Assembly (NCBI GenBank): GCA_963753685.1
Contig: CAVWDE010000002.1
Span: forward strand, 372,001-436,000
Reading direction: 5' to 3'
DNA: 64,000 nucleotides
Source: DATAOG01 sp963753685
Lineage (GTDB): Bacteria > Pseudomonadota > Alphaproteobacteria > Geminicoccales > Geminicoccaceae
Below, in pieces: positions 16,879-26,269 of the stretch; the stretch's first letter is position 1; each line of letters begins with the position of its first letter. The position numbers and the translations under genes were made by a program. The notes below the pieces were generated by a model, which saw nothing but the letters and a program-made list of their open reading frames with translations, was not told where the DNA came from and ran no database searches.

Positions 16879-17436
16879 TTGCTGTTCACGATCGGCCATT
16901 CGAACCACGCGATCGAGGTCTTCCTCGGTCTGCTGCGCCGCCACGGCATCGAGGCGGTGGCCGACGTGCGCTCGCGGCCCTATTCCCGGTTTGTGCCCCA
17001 TGTCTCCAAGCCGCGGCTCGCACGCCTCCTCGCCGAGGCCGGGATTGGCTACCTGTGGCTGGGTGCCGGGCTTGGCGGCAAGCCGCCGAAGGGCGAGGCG
17101 CCGCCGGTGGCGGAGGACTACGCCAGCCGGGTGCGCGCGCCGGACTTCCAAGCCGGCATCGAGCAGCTGCTCGGGGCGGCCCGGGAGCAGCGCGTCGCCA
17201 TGCTCTGTCGCGAGCGCGATCCCCTCGATTGCCACCGCCTGCATCTGATCTGTCGCTACGTCAGGCCCCTGGTCCGGCCGATCTGGCACATCCTGCCGGA
17301 CGGCGGGATCGAGGCGCAGGAGGAGACCGAGCGGCGCCTGGTCGAGCGGGTCCTCGGGCCGCAGCCCTCGCTGTTCGAGGCGGCTTCCGAAACGCTCGAG
17401 CGGGCCTATGACGAATGGTGGCAGCGCGGACGGTGA
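16879..17436 (+). CDS. DUF488 family protein
   Basis: A 185-residue protein opening with FTIGHSNHAIEVFLGLLRRH, the DUF488 signature, followed by ADVRSRPYSRFVPHVSK, YLWLGAGLGGK, and MLCRERDPLDCHRLHLI with two conserved cysteines. Function is unknown; the fold family has been linked to nucleic-acid or redox roles only by inference. The start is uncertain: TTG 16879 begins right at the conserved block with a purine-rich GAGAGGGAG before it, while an upstream ATG at 16768 would add 37 unlike residues. Confidence 0.85.
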   Translation: MLFTIGHSNHAIEVFLGLLRRHGIEAVADVRSRPYSRFVPHVSKPRLARLLAEAGIGYLWLGAGLGGKPPKGEAPPVAEDYASRVRAPDFQAGIEQLLGAAREQRVAMLCRERDPLDCHRLHLICRYVRPLVRPIWHILPDGGIEAQEETERRLVERVLGPQPSLFEAASETLERAYDEWWQRGR

Positions 17437-17532
17437 GCCCCTTGTCGCAGGCTGCGCACGCGATCGCTCGGCGACTGTCACAAACGGCGCCTTAACTGCT
17501 AAGTGGATAATCGCGATCCTCCGGAGGCAACC

Positions 17533-19140
17533 ATGGCGCCCATCCGACCGACCTCGACCCTCAACCGGCGGGCCCTGCTCAGGCGCTCGGCGCTGGCGGG
17601 TGGCGGCCTGCTCGCGGGCGCGCTGGTGCCGGCGCGCGGGTTCGCTCAGGCGAGCGCGCCGGCGGTGATCACCAGCGAGCGGATGCGCCCGACGCTGCCA
17701 TCCGGCGTGCAGGCAGGCGATCTTTCGGGCGATCGGGCGATGCTCTGGGCCCAGGCCGACCGGCCGGCGCGCCTCTTGGTCGAGTGGGCGACCACCGAGA
17801 GCTTCGCCGATGCGCGCCTGGTCCAGGGTCCGGCGGCGCTCGAGGATGCCGACTTCACCGCCAAGCTCGATCTCGACGGCCTGCCGGCCGGGCCAGCGGG
17901 TCTTCTACCGCGTGCGGTTCGTCGATCTTGCGGACTGGAAGCTCGCGAGCGAGCCGGTCGCCGGCAGCTTCTGGATGCCGCCCGCCACCCGCCGGAACCT
18001 CCGCTTCGTCTGGTCGGGCGATACGGCGGGCAGGGCTGGGGCATCAACCTCGACTGGGGCGGCATGAAGATCTACGAGGCGATGCGCGCGGTCGAGCCCG
18101 CCTTCTTCATCCATTCGGGCGACACGATCTATGCCGATGGCCCGTTCGCGGCCGAGCAGGCGCTGCCGGACGGCAGCGTCTGGAAGAACCTCACGACCGA
18201 GGCGACCTCGAAGGTCGCCGAGACGCTGGCCGAGTTCCGCGGCAACTACGCCTACAATCTGATGGATGCGAACCTCCGGCGGTTCAATGCCGAGGTGCCG
18301 ATGCTGGTGCAGTGGGACGATCACGAGGTCCTGAACAACTGGTACCCGCACGAGGACCTTGCGAGCGATCCCAAGAAGGCGGTCTTCAAGGTCAAGAGCG
18401 TCGACCTGCTGGCGGCGCGCGCGGCGCAGGCGTTCTTCGACTACATGCCGATCCGCGAGCATCCGCTCGAGCGCAAGCGGGTCTATGGCTCGTTCAGCTA
18501 TGGCCCGTCGCTCGAGGTGTTCCGGCTCGACATGCGCTCCTACCGCGGGCCGAACAGCAAGAACGATCAGACCGTGGCGGGGCCGGACACGGCGTTTCTC
18601 GGGGCCGTGCAGGTGCGCTGGCTGCAGCAGGCGCTGCTCGCCTCGAAGGCGACCTGGAAGGTGATCGCGGCCGACATGCCGATCGGCCTCGTGGTGCCCG
18701 ATGACGGCCTGTTCGAAGCGATCGCCAACGGCGACGGGCCGGCGCGCGGCCGCGAGCTCGAGATCGCGGGCCTGCTCCGCTTCATCCGCGACGCCGGGAT
18801 CAGGAACGTGGTCTGGCTGACCGCGGACGTGCACTACACCGCCGCCCACTACTACGACCCGAACGCCGCCCAATTCCAGGAGTTCGCGCCGTTCTGGGAG
18901 TTCGTCTCGGGACCGCTCCATGCCGGCACCTTCGGCCCGAACCCGCTCGACGATACCTTCGGGCCCAAGGTCGTGTTCCAGAAGGCGCCGCCCGCGGGCC
19001 AGGCGAACCTCGCGCCGTCGGCCGGCCTGCAGTTCTTCGGCCAGGTCGACATCGACGGTGCCAGCGAGGTGATGACCGTCACCCTGAAGGATCTGGCCGG
19101 CACCGCCTTGTTCACCCAGGAGCTGATGCCGGAGGCGTAG
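17533..19140 (+). CDS. phoD: PhoD-type alkaline phosphatase, Tat-exported (internal compensated frameshift)
   Basis: About 535 residues. The N-terminus has a twin-arginine signal (STLNRRALLRRSALAGGG) cleaved near GFAQA, so the enzyme works in the periplasm. The PhoD metal blocks are present: HSGDTIYADG, LVQWDDHEVLNNWYP, and LTADVHYTAAHYYDP. It should release phosphate from organic monoesters or diesters. Between 17893 and 18030 the conserved translation lies in another frame: one extra C near 17893 and one missing base after 18030 replace about 45 residues (the correct frame there reads QRVFYRVRFVDLADWKLASE). Start ATG 17533 has GGAGG upstream. No full PHO box was seen, only one CTGTCAC half-site at 17475. 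Confidence 0.88.
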   Translation: MAPIRPTSTLNRRALLRRSALAGGGLLAGALVPARGFAQASAPAVITSERMRPTLPSGVQAGDLSGDRAMLWAQADRPARLLVEWATTESFADARLVQGPAALEDADFTAKLDLDGLPAGPAGLLPRAVRRSCGLEARERAGRRQLLDAARHPPEPPLRLVGRYGGQGWGINLDWGGMKIYEAMRAVEPAFFIHSGDTIYADGPFAAEQALPDGSVWKNLTTEATSKVAETLAEFRGNYAYNLMDANLRRFNAEVPMLVQWDDHEVLNNWYPHEDLASDPKKAVFKVKSVDLLAARAAQAFFDYMPIREHPLERKRVYGSFSYGPSLEVFRLDMRSYRGPNSKNDQTVAGPDTAFLGAVQVRWLQQALLASKATWKVIAADMPIGLVVPDDGLFEAIANGDGPARGRELEIAGLLRFIRDAGIRNVVWLTADVHYTAAHYYDPNAAQFQEFAPFWEFVSGPLHAGTFGPNPLDDTFGPKVVFQKAPPAGQANLAPSAGLQFFGQVDIDGASEVMTVTLKDLAGTALFTQELMPEA

Positions 19141-19170
19141 GCTCCGTCCCCGGCATGAGGAATGTCGCTG

Positions 19171-19605
19171 ATGGCCATCTGGTTCAAGGAGTTCTCGGTG
19201 AGCTACGCGCAGGAGCGCGGCCGCGGAACCATGATTGAGCACCTCGGCATCGAGATTCTCGAGGCCGGGGAGGACTACCTCAAAGCGCGGATGCCGGTGA
19301 ACGACCACACGCGTCAGCCGGCCGGCATGCTCCACGGCGGCGCGTCGGTGACGCTCGCCGAAACGCTGGCCTCGTGGGCGGCAACCTTTTGCGTCGACAC
19401 CAGCAAGCATCACTGCGTCGGCATCGAGATCAACGCCAACCATCTGCGGCCGATGGCCGAGGGCTACGTCTACGGCACCGCGCGGCCGGTCAGCCTGGGC
19501 AGGACCCTGCAGGTCTGGGAAGTCCGCATCAGCAACGAGCAGGAGAAGCTCGTCTGCATATCGCGGGTCACGATGGCGGTGCTGAGCGTCGCGAGCCAGT
19601 ATTGA
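19171..19605 (+). CDS. Hotdog-fold thioesterase (PaaI/YdiI-like)
   Basis: A 144-residue acyl-CoA thioesterase of the hotdog superfamily. The key segments are HTRQPAGMLHGGASVTLAET (the GG plus catalytic Glu region of the YdiI/MenI-type active site), GIEINANHLRPMAEGYVYG, and LGRTLQVWEVRI. Family members hydrolyse aromatic or short acyl-CoA esters. No neighbour points to a specific pathway. ATG 19162 three codons upstream is an equal alternative start. Confidence 0.88.
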   Translation: MAIWFKEFSVSYAQERGRGTMIEHLGIEILEAGEDYLKARMPVNDHTRQPAGMLHGGASVTLAETLASWAATFCVDTSKHHCVGIEINANHLRPMAEGYVYGTARPVSLGRTLQVWEVRISNEQEKLVCISRVTMAVLSVASQY

Positions 19606-19641
19606 ATGGCGGCAATGGCACGCGAGCCGCCGGACGGGTTA

Positions 19642-20845
19642 TCAGCCGCCGACGATGTTGTGCTCGGGGCCGAAGGGGAAGCGGGTGATGTCTTCGGCCC
19701 CGGTTTCGGTCACGATCAGGATGTCGTGCTCGCGGTAGCCGCCGGCGCCCGGCTGGCCGTCCGGGATCATGATCATCGGCTCCATCGAGATGACCATGCC
19801 GGGCTCGAGCAGGGTCTCGACGTCCTCGCGCAGTTCCAGCCCCGCCTCGCGGCCATAGTAGTGGCAGAGCACGCCGAACGAGTGGCCGTAGCCGAAGGTG
19901 CGGTAGTCCAGCAGGCCCTGCGCGCGGTAGATCTCGTTGAGCTCGGCCGCGATGTCGCAGCAGCGCGCGCCCGGGCGGATCAGCTCGAGGCCGCGGCGGT
20001 GGACCGCGCAGTTGATCTGCCAGAGCGCCCGATGCCGCTCTGAGGCGTGCTGGCAGAACAGCGTGCGCTCGAGGGCGGTGTAGTAGCCGGCGATCATCGG
20101 GAAGCAGTTGAGGCTCAGGATGTCGCCGGCCGCGATCCGGCGCGCGGTCACCGGATTGTGGGCGCCGTCGGTGTTGATGCCGGACTGGAACCAGGTCCAG
20201 GTGTCCATGAGCTCGGCGTGCGGGAAGGTCTCGGCGATCGCGCGCACCATCGCCTGGGTCGCGTGCAGGGCGACCTCGTGCTCGGGCACGCCCGGCCCGA
20301 TCGCCTCGACGCAGGCGGCGCCGCCGAGGTCGGCGATCCGGGCGCCCGCCCGGATCAGGAGCGGTCTCCTCGGCGGATTTGACCATGCGCTGGCGCATGC
20401 AGGCGGCCGCGACGTCGACCAGCAGGGCTGCCGGCAGCGCGTCCTGGAGCTTCTGGTGGCGCTCGAGGGTCAGATGGTCGCGCTCGATCCCGACCCGGCC
20501 GCGGTTCGGGATCAGCTCCTGCACCGCACGGAAGAAGTTGTCGCGCTGCCAGTCGGTGTAGACGAGGTTGTCGCCGAAGGTCCGCCGGAACGGTTGGCCG
20601 CCGTCGATGTTGGCCGAGATCGAGGTCTGGCGGTCCTGGGTCACCACCAGCCCGAACGGCCGCCCGAAGGCGCAGTACAGGAAGTCGGCGTAGTAGTTGA
20701 TGTTGTGGTAGGAGGTGAACAGGACGGCATCGACCCCCTGATCGGCCATGTGGCGGCGGAGCGCGTCGAGCCGCCGGCGCATCTCCGCGGCCGAGAAGGT
20801 CGGCCTGGCCCGGGTCCCGTTCGGCAGGCGCTTGATCGGCTCCAC
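19642..20845 (-). CDS. Creatinase (creatine amidinohydrolase), frameshifted as given
   Basis: About 400 residues, M24 (pita-bread) family. The match to characterised creatinase is very close: FTSYHNINYYADFLYCAFGR, ISANIDGGQPFRRT, YTDWQRDNFFRA, VDVAAACMRQRMVKSAEE, then in the second frame HATQAMVRAIAETF, DTWTWFQSGINTDGAHNPVT, FGYGHSFGVLCHYYGREAGL and MEPMIMIPDGQPGAGGYREH. Creatinase hydrolyses creatine to sarcosine and urea. One extra base at about 20358-20359 splits the frame after KSAEETA; without it the protein is continuous. No sarcosine oxidase or urease genes are adjacent. GTG start at 20845. Confidence 0.88.
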
Positions 20846-20946
20846 CTTGGCAAATCCCCTCGGCTGCTCCCGGCATCGCTCGCACTATCCGGCCGCCGCC
20901 GGCCGCGGACAAGGTGGCTGGCGGCAGCGGGACCTGCGCTCCTCGC

Positions 20947-21555
20947 TCAAGTGACCGGGACCAGCCGGTCGCCCTCGACTCGGGCGAGCACGCCGGTCTC
21001 GATGTCGAAGCGGAAGCCGGCCAGCTCCAGACGCCCGGCCGCGACCGCCGCCGCGATCCAGGGGAAGGTTGTGAGGTTGGCGAGCGACAGGCGCACGACC
21101 TCGATCTCGCCCTGCGCGAAGAGGTCGCCGGCGGGGCTGTGCGCGGCGAGCAGGCGCCGGGCCGGATCGGCGATCCTCATCCAGGGTTCGACGAAATCGC
21201 GCGCCTGCTCGGGGGCGCCCTCGACCATCGCCCGGACGCCGCCGCACTGCGTGTGGCCGAGCACGACGATCCGGGCGACGCCGAGGACGCGGACGGCGTA
21301 CTCGAGCGCCGCGCTGGTGCCGTGGTAGTCCGCGTCCGGGTGGTAGGGCGGCACCAGGCCCGCGACATTGCGTACCTCGAACAGCTCGCCCGGTGCCGCA
21401 TCGAACACGATCTGCGGATCCACCCGCGAATCCGAGCACCCGATCACCATGGTCTCCGGCCGCTGCCCCTGCCTCGAGAGCGCCTCGTAGTGGGCGCGCT
21501 CGGCCGGCCAGACCTCGGCGCGGAACCGGCGATAGCCTTCGAGCAATCGGTCCAT
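20947..21555 (-). CDS. Beta-class carbonic anhydrase
   Basis: A 202-residue zinc enzyme interconverting CO2 and bicarbonate in the cytosol. Zinc ligands and the Asp-Arg dyad are intact: GCSDSRVDP (C40, D42, R44) and GHTQCGGVRA (H101, C104). Other family marks are GELFEVRNVAGLVPP and GTSAALEYAVRVLGV. ATG 21555 is preceded by GGAGA; the longer frame adds 30 unlike residues. It sits alone, divergent from uvrC. Confidence 0.94.
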   Translation of the reverse strand: MDRLLEGYRRFRAEVWPAERAHYEALSRQGQRPETMVIGCSDSRVDPQIVFDAAPGELFEVRNVAGLVPPYHPDADYHGTSAALEYAVRVLGVARIVVLGHTQCGGVRAMVEGAPEQARDFVEPWMRIADPARRLLAAHSPAGDLFAQGEIEVVRLSLANLTTFPWIAAAVAAGRLELAGFRFDIETGVLARVEGDRLVPVT

Positions 21556-21681
21556 GACCGTCTCCTCAGACCCGGGCCCGGTCGAGCCGGCCGGCGAACG
21601 CTTCGCAAGGAGCGGGCCAGGATTCGGTCCGGGTCGGCGAGGCATGATTGACGCATTCCCATCGGATGGCCAGATTCAGGC

Positions 21682-23634
21682 GTGCAGGACGCCATGAGCC
21701 AGAGCACCGAGCGGGCAATCATCACCACCGACGAGACCGGCGATGCGGCCTTGAGCCGCGCCGGCGCGGACGCCGGGGCCGGGCTGAGCGGCGCGGCCGC
21801 GATCCAGCGGCACGTCGCGAGCCTGCCCAATGGGCCCGGCGTCTACCGGATGCTGGATGCCAAGGGCGAGGTGCTCTACGTCGGCAAGGCGAAGTCGCTC
21901 CGGAAGCGGGTCCCGGCCTACACCAAGCCCGCGGCGCTGAGCGCGCGGCTGCAGCGCATGGTGGCGCTGACCCGCGGGCTCGAGGTCGTGACCACCGCGA
22001 GCGACGTCGAGGCGCTGCTGCTCGAATGCAACCTGATCAAGCGCCACCGCCCGCCCTACAACATCGTCCTGCGCGACGACAAGTCGTTTCCCTACATCTA
22101 CGTCGGCAAGATCACGGCCGAGCAGCCATTCCCGCGGATCGGCCGGCACCGCGGGGTGAAGCGCAAGGACTGCGATTATTTCGGGCCCTTCGCGTCCTCG
22201 GGCGCGGTCAACGAGACGCTGGGGGCGCTGTTGCGCGCGTTCCCGATCCGCTCCTGCCCGGACAGCATCTTCGAGAACCGCACCCGGCCCTGCCTGCAGT
22301 TCCAGATCAAGCGCTGCACCGCACCCTGCGTCGGCCGCATCGAGCCCGATCCCTACGCCCGGCTGGTCGAGCAGACCCGCGAGTTCCTGGCCGGCCGCAG
22401 CGGCGCCATTCAGGCTCAGTTGCAGGCCGAGATGGCGACCGCCGCCGAACGCCTGGACTTCGAGCAGGCGGCCACGATCCGCGACCGGCTGAAGGCGCTG
22501 GCGCACATCGGCGCGCGCCAGGGCATCAACGTGAGCTCGGTCGACGACGCCGACGTGGTGGCACTCGCCCAGGACGGCGGCCAAGCCTGCGTGCAGGTGT
22601 TCTTCTACCGGGGCGGGCGCAATTACGGCAATCGCGCCTATTACCCGAGCCACGCCCAGGACGCCGGCCCGGCCGAGCTGGTCGAAGCGTTCCTCGGCCA
22701 GTTCTACAGCGAGCGGCCGCCGCCGAAGCTGATCCTGATGAGCCACCCGGCGGCCTCGCAGGAGCTGCTCGCCGAGGCGCTCGCGGTGCGCGCCGGGCGC
22801 CGGGTCGAGCTGGTCTGCCCCAAGCGCGGCGAGCGTTGCCAGCTGGTCGGCCAGGCCCTGACCAACGCCCGCCTGGCGCTCGCCCGCAAGCTCGCCGAGA
22901 GCAGCGCCCAGGCGAAGCTTCTGCAGCGCCTTGCCGAGCGGCTCGAGCTGCCGGAGCCGCCCGTGCGGGTCGAGGTCTACGACAACAGCCACATCATGGG
23001 CACCGACGCGCTCGGCGCCTTGATCGTCGCCGGTCCGGAAGGATTGAATAAAGCCGGCTATCGGAAGTTTACCATCAGGGGTCGGGATCTTACGCCGGGC
23101 GACGACTACGCGATGATGCGCGAGGTGCTGGGGCGTCGGTTCAGCCGGCTGCAGCGGGAGGACCCGGAACGGCAGAGCGGCCAGTGGCCGGATCTGGTGA
23201 TCATCGACGGCGGCCCGGGGCAGCTGTCGGCGGCGCTCGAGAGCCTGGCCGGGTGCGGCGTGAGCGGCCTGCCGCTGCTCGCGATCGCCAAGGGCCCCGA
23301 CCGGGATGCCGGGCGCGAGACCCTTTATCTGGAGGGTCGGCGGCCGCTCAGGCTGGACCCGCGCGACCCGGTCCTCTACTTTCTTCAACGGCTGCGCGAT
23401 GAGGCCCACCGGTTCGCGATCGCGGGCCACCGCAGCAAGCGGGGCAAGGCGGTCGGCCGCTCGGCGCTGGATCGGGTGCCGGGGGTCGGCGGCAAGCGCA
23501 AGAAGGCGCTGCTGAGCCATTTCGGCTCGGTGCGCGCGATCGAGACCGCGGGGCTGCTCGACCTCGAGCGGGTGCCGGGGATTAACAAGGCGGTTGCCAA
23601 GGCCGTCTACGATGCCTTTCACGAAGGAAGCTAG
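21682..23634 (+). CDS. uvrC: UvrABC system protein C (excinuclease subunit C)
   Basis: A 650-residue nucleotide-excision-repair nuclease that makes both incisions around a lesion bound by UvrB. Domains in order: GIY-YIG endonuclease (GPGVYRMLDAKGEVLYVGKA, about 53-72), a cysteine cluster (RSCPDSIFENRTRPCLQFQI then KRCTAPC), a UVR motif (about 240-275), an RNase-H-like endonuclease region (EVYDNSHIMGTDALGALIV) and C-terminal helix-hairpin-helices (VPGVGGKRKKALL and VPGINKAVAKAV). ATG 21694 is a possible alternative start. It heads the conserved run uvrC-pgsA-moaD-moaE. Confidence 0.96.
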   Translation: MQDAMSQSTERAIITTDETGDAALSRAGADAGAGLSGAAAIQRHVASLPNGPGVYRMLDAKGEVLYVGKAKSLRKRVPAYTKPAALSARLQRMVALTRGLEVVTTASDVEALLLECNLIKRHRPPYNIVLRDDKSFPYIYVGKITAEQPFPRIGRHRGVKRKDCDYFGPFASSGAVNETLGALLRAFPIRSCPDSIFENRTRPCLQFQIKRCTAPCVGRIEPDPYARLVEQTREFLAGRSGAIQAQLQAEMATAAERLDFEQAATIRDRLKALAHIGARQGINVSSVDDADVVALAQDGGQACVQVFFYRGGRNYGNRAYYPSHAQDAGPAELVEAFLGQFYSERPPPKLILMSHPAASQELLAEALAVRAGRRVELVCPKRGERCQLVGQALTNARLALARKLAESSAQAKLLQRLAERLELPEPPVRVEVYDNSHIMGTDALGALIVAGPEGLNKAGYRKFTIRGRDLTPGDDYAMMREVLGRRFSRLQREDPERQSGQWPDLVIIDGGPGQLSAALESLAGCGVSGLPLLAIAKGPDRDAGRETLYLEGRRPLRLDPRDPVLYFLQRLRDEAHRFAIAGHRSKRGKAVGRSALDRVPGVGGKRKKALLSHFGSVRAIETAGLLDLERVPGINKAVAKAVYDAFHEGS

Positions 23635-23644
23635 GGGCGGCCCG

Positions 23645-24271
23645 ATGCTGACCAATCCGCCGAACCTGTTGACCGCATCGCGGATCGCCGCGGTCCCGGC
23701 GCTGGTCGCCGCCTTTTATGTCGAGGGCGACTTCGGCAAATGGGCGACCTGCACGATCTTCACGCTGGCCGCGATCACCGATTTCTTCGACGGCTATCTG
23801 GCGCGCAGCTGGTCGATGCAGTCGCCGCTCGGGCGCATGCTCGATCCGATCGCGGACAAGCTCCTGGTCGGCGCGGCGATCCTGATGCTGGTCCATTTCG
23901 GCCGCGCGCCGATCCTGCCGGCGCTGGTGATCCTGTGCCGCGAGATCCTGGTCTCGGGCCTGCGCGAGTTCCTGGCCGAGGTCCAGATCGGCATGCCGGT
24001 CTCGCGGCTCGCCAAGTGGAAGACCGGCGTCCAGATGACCGCAATCGGCTTCCTTTTGGCCGGCACGGCAGCACCCTGGTGGCTGTTCGCGGATCAGGTC
24101 GGCCTCTATGGCCTCTGGCTGGCCGCGGTCCTGACCTTGATCACGGGCTTCGACTACCTGGTGATCGGCCTGCGCCACTCGAGCGCGCCGGCGCCGGACA
24201 GAGGGGGGCCCGAGACTCTGCGGGGGCGGGCCGAGCTGGTCGGGTCGCGCTCGAGCGAGGTCCGCTTGTGA
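23645..24271 (+). CDS. pgsA: CDP-diacylglycerol-glycerol-3-phosphate 3-phosphatidyltransferase
   Basis: A 208-residue inner-membrane enzyme making phosphatidylglycerolphosphate, the committed step to phosphatidylglycerol and cardiolipin. The CDP-alcohol phosphotransferase motif is complete: DFFDGYLARSW then GRMLDPIADK, giving DGxxAR...GxxxDxxxD (about 46-71). Four to five hydrophobic segments follow. ATG 23645 lies just after uvrC with AGGGGCGG upstream. Its stop overlaps the GTG of moaD (GTGA), so the two are coupled. Confidence 0.95.
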   Translation: MLTNPPNLLTASRIAAVPALVAAFYVEGDFGKWATCTIFTLAAITDFFDGYLARSWSMQSPLGRMLDPIADKLLVGAAILMLVHFGRAPILPALVILCREILVSGLREFLAEVQIGMPVSRLAKWKTGVQMTAIGFLLAGTAAPWWLFADQVGLYGLWLAAVLTLITGFDYLVIGLRHSSAPAPDRGGPETLRGRAELVGSRSSEVRL

Positions 24272-24519
24272 GGATCCTCTATTTCGCCTGGCTGCGGACC
24301 AAGACCGGGACCGCCGCCGAGGAGGTGGCACCGCCGGCCGAGGTGACCACGGTCGGCGAGCTGATGCGCTGGCTGGCCTTGCAGCGGCCGGGCTTCGCCG
24401 CGGCGCTCGCGGCGCCGGGCGTGGTCCGGGCGGCGGTCAATCAGGACTATGCCGAGGCCTCCGATCCGGTCCGGCCGGGCGACGAGGTCGCGTTCTTCCC
24501 GCCGGTGACCGGCGGCTGA
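24268..24519 (+). CDS. moaD: Molybdopterin synthase small subunit MoaD
   Basis: An 83-residue ubiquitin-like sulphur carrier ending in the required Gly-Gly (FFPPVTGG), which is adenylated and thiocarboxylated to deliver sulphur to precursor Z in molybdenum-cofactor synthesis. The start FAWLRTKTGTAAEEV and DEVAFFPPVTGG are typical. It begins at GTG inside the pgsA stop codon and is followed after 19 bases by moaE, its heterodimer partner. Confidence 0.94.
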   Translation: MRILYFAWLRTKTGTAAEEVAPPAEVTTVGELMRWLALQRPGFAAALAAPGVVRAAVNQDYAEASDPVRPGDEVAFFPPVTGG

Positions 24520-24538
24520 GCCTCCCGAGCTGCAGCCC

Positions 24539-25016
24539 TTGATCCGGGTCCAGGAGGCGCCGTTCGACGTCGGTTTCGAGCTTGCGGCCTTGACCCGCGG
24601 CCGGACCGACATCGGCGGCCTCGCGAGCTTCGTGGGCCTGGTCCGGGATCTCGCCGGCGAGCAGCCGATCACGCGCCATGACGCTCGAGCACTACCCGGG
24701 CATGACCGAGAAGAAGCTCGCCGAGATCGAGGCCGAGGCGAACCGGCGCTGGTCGCTGCAGGCGAGCCTGATCGTGCATCGCTACGGCCGCATGCTGCCG
24801 GGCGAGCCGATCGTCCTGGTCGCGACCGCGGCGGCGCACCGCGCGGCCGCGCTCGAGGCCTGCGCCTTCCTGATCGACTGGCTGAAGACGAAGGCGCCGT
24901 TCTGGAAGCTCGAGGAGGGCCCGGACGCCAGCCACTGGGTCGAAGCCCGCGCGACCGACGATGAGGCCGCCGCCCGCTGGCGGCCTGAGCGGGTGCCGCT
25001 GCTGCCGCCGACCTGA
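24539..25016 (+). CDS. moaE: Molybdopterin synthase catalytic subunit MoaE, frameshifted as given
   Basis: About 158 residues once repaired. The first frame reads FDVGFELAALTRGRTDIGGL then ASFVGLVRD; the second resumes as MTLEHYPGMTEKKLAEIEAE, RYGRMLPGEPIVLVATAAAH, and LKTKAPFWKLEEGP, with the catalytic Lys of KTKAPFWK. One extra base at about 24671-24676 separates them. The enzyme converts precursor Z to molybdopterin with MoaD. TTG 24539 is the apparent start. Given that moaD is intact and the sequence is otherwise perfect, a sequencing error is likelier than decay. Confidence 0.9.
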
Positions 25017-25037
25017 CCTCGGGGCGCGGCACGCTGG

Positions 25038-26147
25038 TCAGGAGCGGCGGCCGCCGATCCAGCCCTTGCGCCAGAAGTAGGCGAGCAGGCCGAGGGCGAG
25101 CGCCAGCATCAGGCCGAGCGCGAACGGGTAGCCGAAGTACCAGCTCAGCTCCGGCATGTTCCAGGGCGACACCTCGGGCTTGAAGTTCATGCCGTAGACC
25201 CCGGCGATGAAGCCCAGCGGGATGAAGATCGTGGCGATGATCGTCAGGACCTTCATGATCTCGTTGGCGCGCAGGCTGACGCTCGAGAGGTGCAGGTCCA
25301 TCAGGCCCGACGCGAGCTCGCGATCGATCTCGAGCATGTCCATGAGCTGGAACACGTGATCGGCGCAGTCGCGCAGGTAGACCCGGGTGGCGGCGCCGAT
25401 GAAGGGGGTGTCGTCGCGCAGGAGGTGGCTCATGATCTCGCGCATCGGCCAGAGCGCCCGGCGCAGCTCGAGGAAATCGCGCTTGAGCGTGTGGATGCGC
25501 AGGACCAGGCCCGGGTCCGGCTGCTCCACGACCCCCCGCTCGAGGTTGTCGAGCGCCTCGCCGAAATGCTCCAGCACCGGGAAACAGCTGTCGATCAAAG
25601 CGTCGAGCAGGGCGTAAGCCAGATAGTCGGCGCCATGGGTCCGCATCCGCGAGGGGTCCTGGCGCAGCCGCGCGCGCACCGGGTCGAAGCAGTCGCCGGG
25701 GCGCTCCTGGAAGGTCAGGACGAAGTCCTTGCCGACCACCAGCGACAGCTGTTCGGTCCACAAGGCCTCGCCCTGGTGGGGCATGCGCACGACGATGAAC
25801 AGATGCTCCTCGTAGGCCTCGACCTTCGGGCGCTGATCGGCCTGGACGATGTCGGCGAGCACCAGCGGGTGCAGGCGGAAATGCCGGCCGACGGCGCGCA
25901 TGATCTCGAGATCGCCGAGCCCCTGGACGTCGATCCAGGTGACCGGGAAGGCGTCCGCCGGCCGATCGAGCTCGCTGACCGCGGCGAGCGGCCGTTCCTC
26001 GAGCCGCTCGGGCGCGTAGGCGATCATCTTGATGCTGGGCGGCAGCGCCTCCTTGGGCGGTGCCACCAGCGTGCCGGGCGCGGAGCCGGGCGGCGGTCGC
26101 CGGAGCCAGCGCCCGCGGCGCCCGTGCAGCCTCGCCCGCCCGGTCAT
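25038..26147 (-). CDS. CorA-family divalent cation transporter
   Basis: A 369-residue channel with a large cytosolic N-terminal domain and two C-terminal membrane helices. The selectivity motif is present: FIPLGFIAGVYGMNF, then the last helix FALGLMLALALGLLAYFW followed by a basic tail (RKGWIGGRR). CorA members move Mg, Co or Ni; the ZntB branch moves Zn. ATG 26147 is chosen because the upstream extension is arginine-rich shadow sequence. It converges on moaE with 21 bases between. Confidence 0.92.
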   Translation of the reverse strand: MTGRARLHGRRGRWLRRPPPGSAPGTLVAPPKEALPPSIKMIAYAPERLEERPLAAVSELDRPADAFPVTWIDVQGLGDLEIMRAVGRHFRLHPLVLADIVQADQRPKVEAYEEHLFIVVRMPHQGEALWTEQLSLVVGKDFVLTFQERPGDCFDPVRARLRQDPSRMRTHGADYLAYALLDALIDSCFPVLEHFGEALDNLERGVVEQPDPGLVLRIHTLKRDFLELRRALWPMREIMSHLLRDDTPFIGAATRVYLRDCADHVFQLMDMLEIDRELASGLMDLHLSSVSLRANEIMKVLTIIATIFIPLGFIAGVYGMNFKPEVSPWNMPELSWYFGYPFALGLMLALALGLLAYFWRKGWIGGRRS

Positions 26148-26269
26148 GGCGCCATCGGAACCGCGGTCGGCGTTTTGTCGTTGATCATCGCGTAGAACCT
26201 CTTGGATCCTGCGGCCTGCCCGCGACCCGCAGCCAGAGGCCGAAGCGCGGATACGCAAGGGAACCTGCC

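Noticed and set aside
17475..17481. PHO box in front of phoD
   Set aside because: Only one half-site (CTGTCAC) is present; no second half-site at 11-bp spacing, so it does not support PhoB control.
21676..23655. A 659-residue frame antisense to uvrC
   Set aside because: A GC-rich shadow: it mirrors uvrC exactly and shows no domain.
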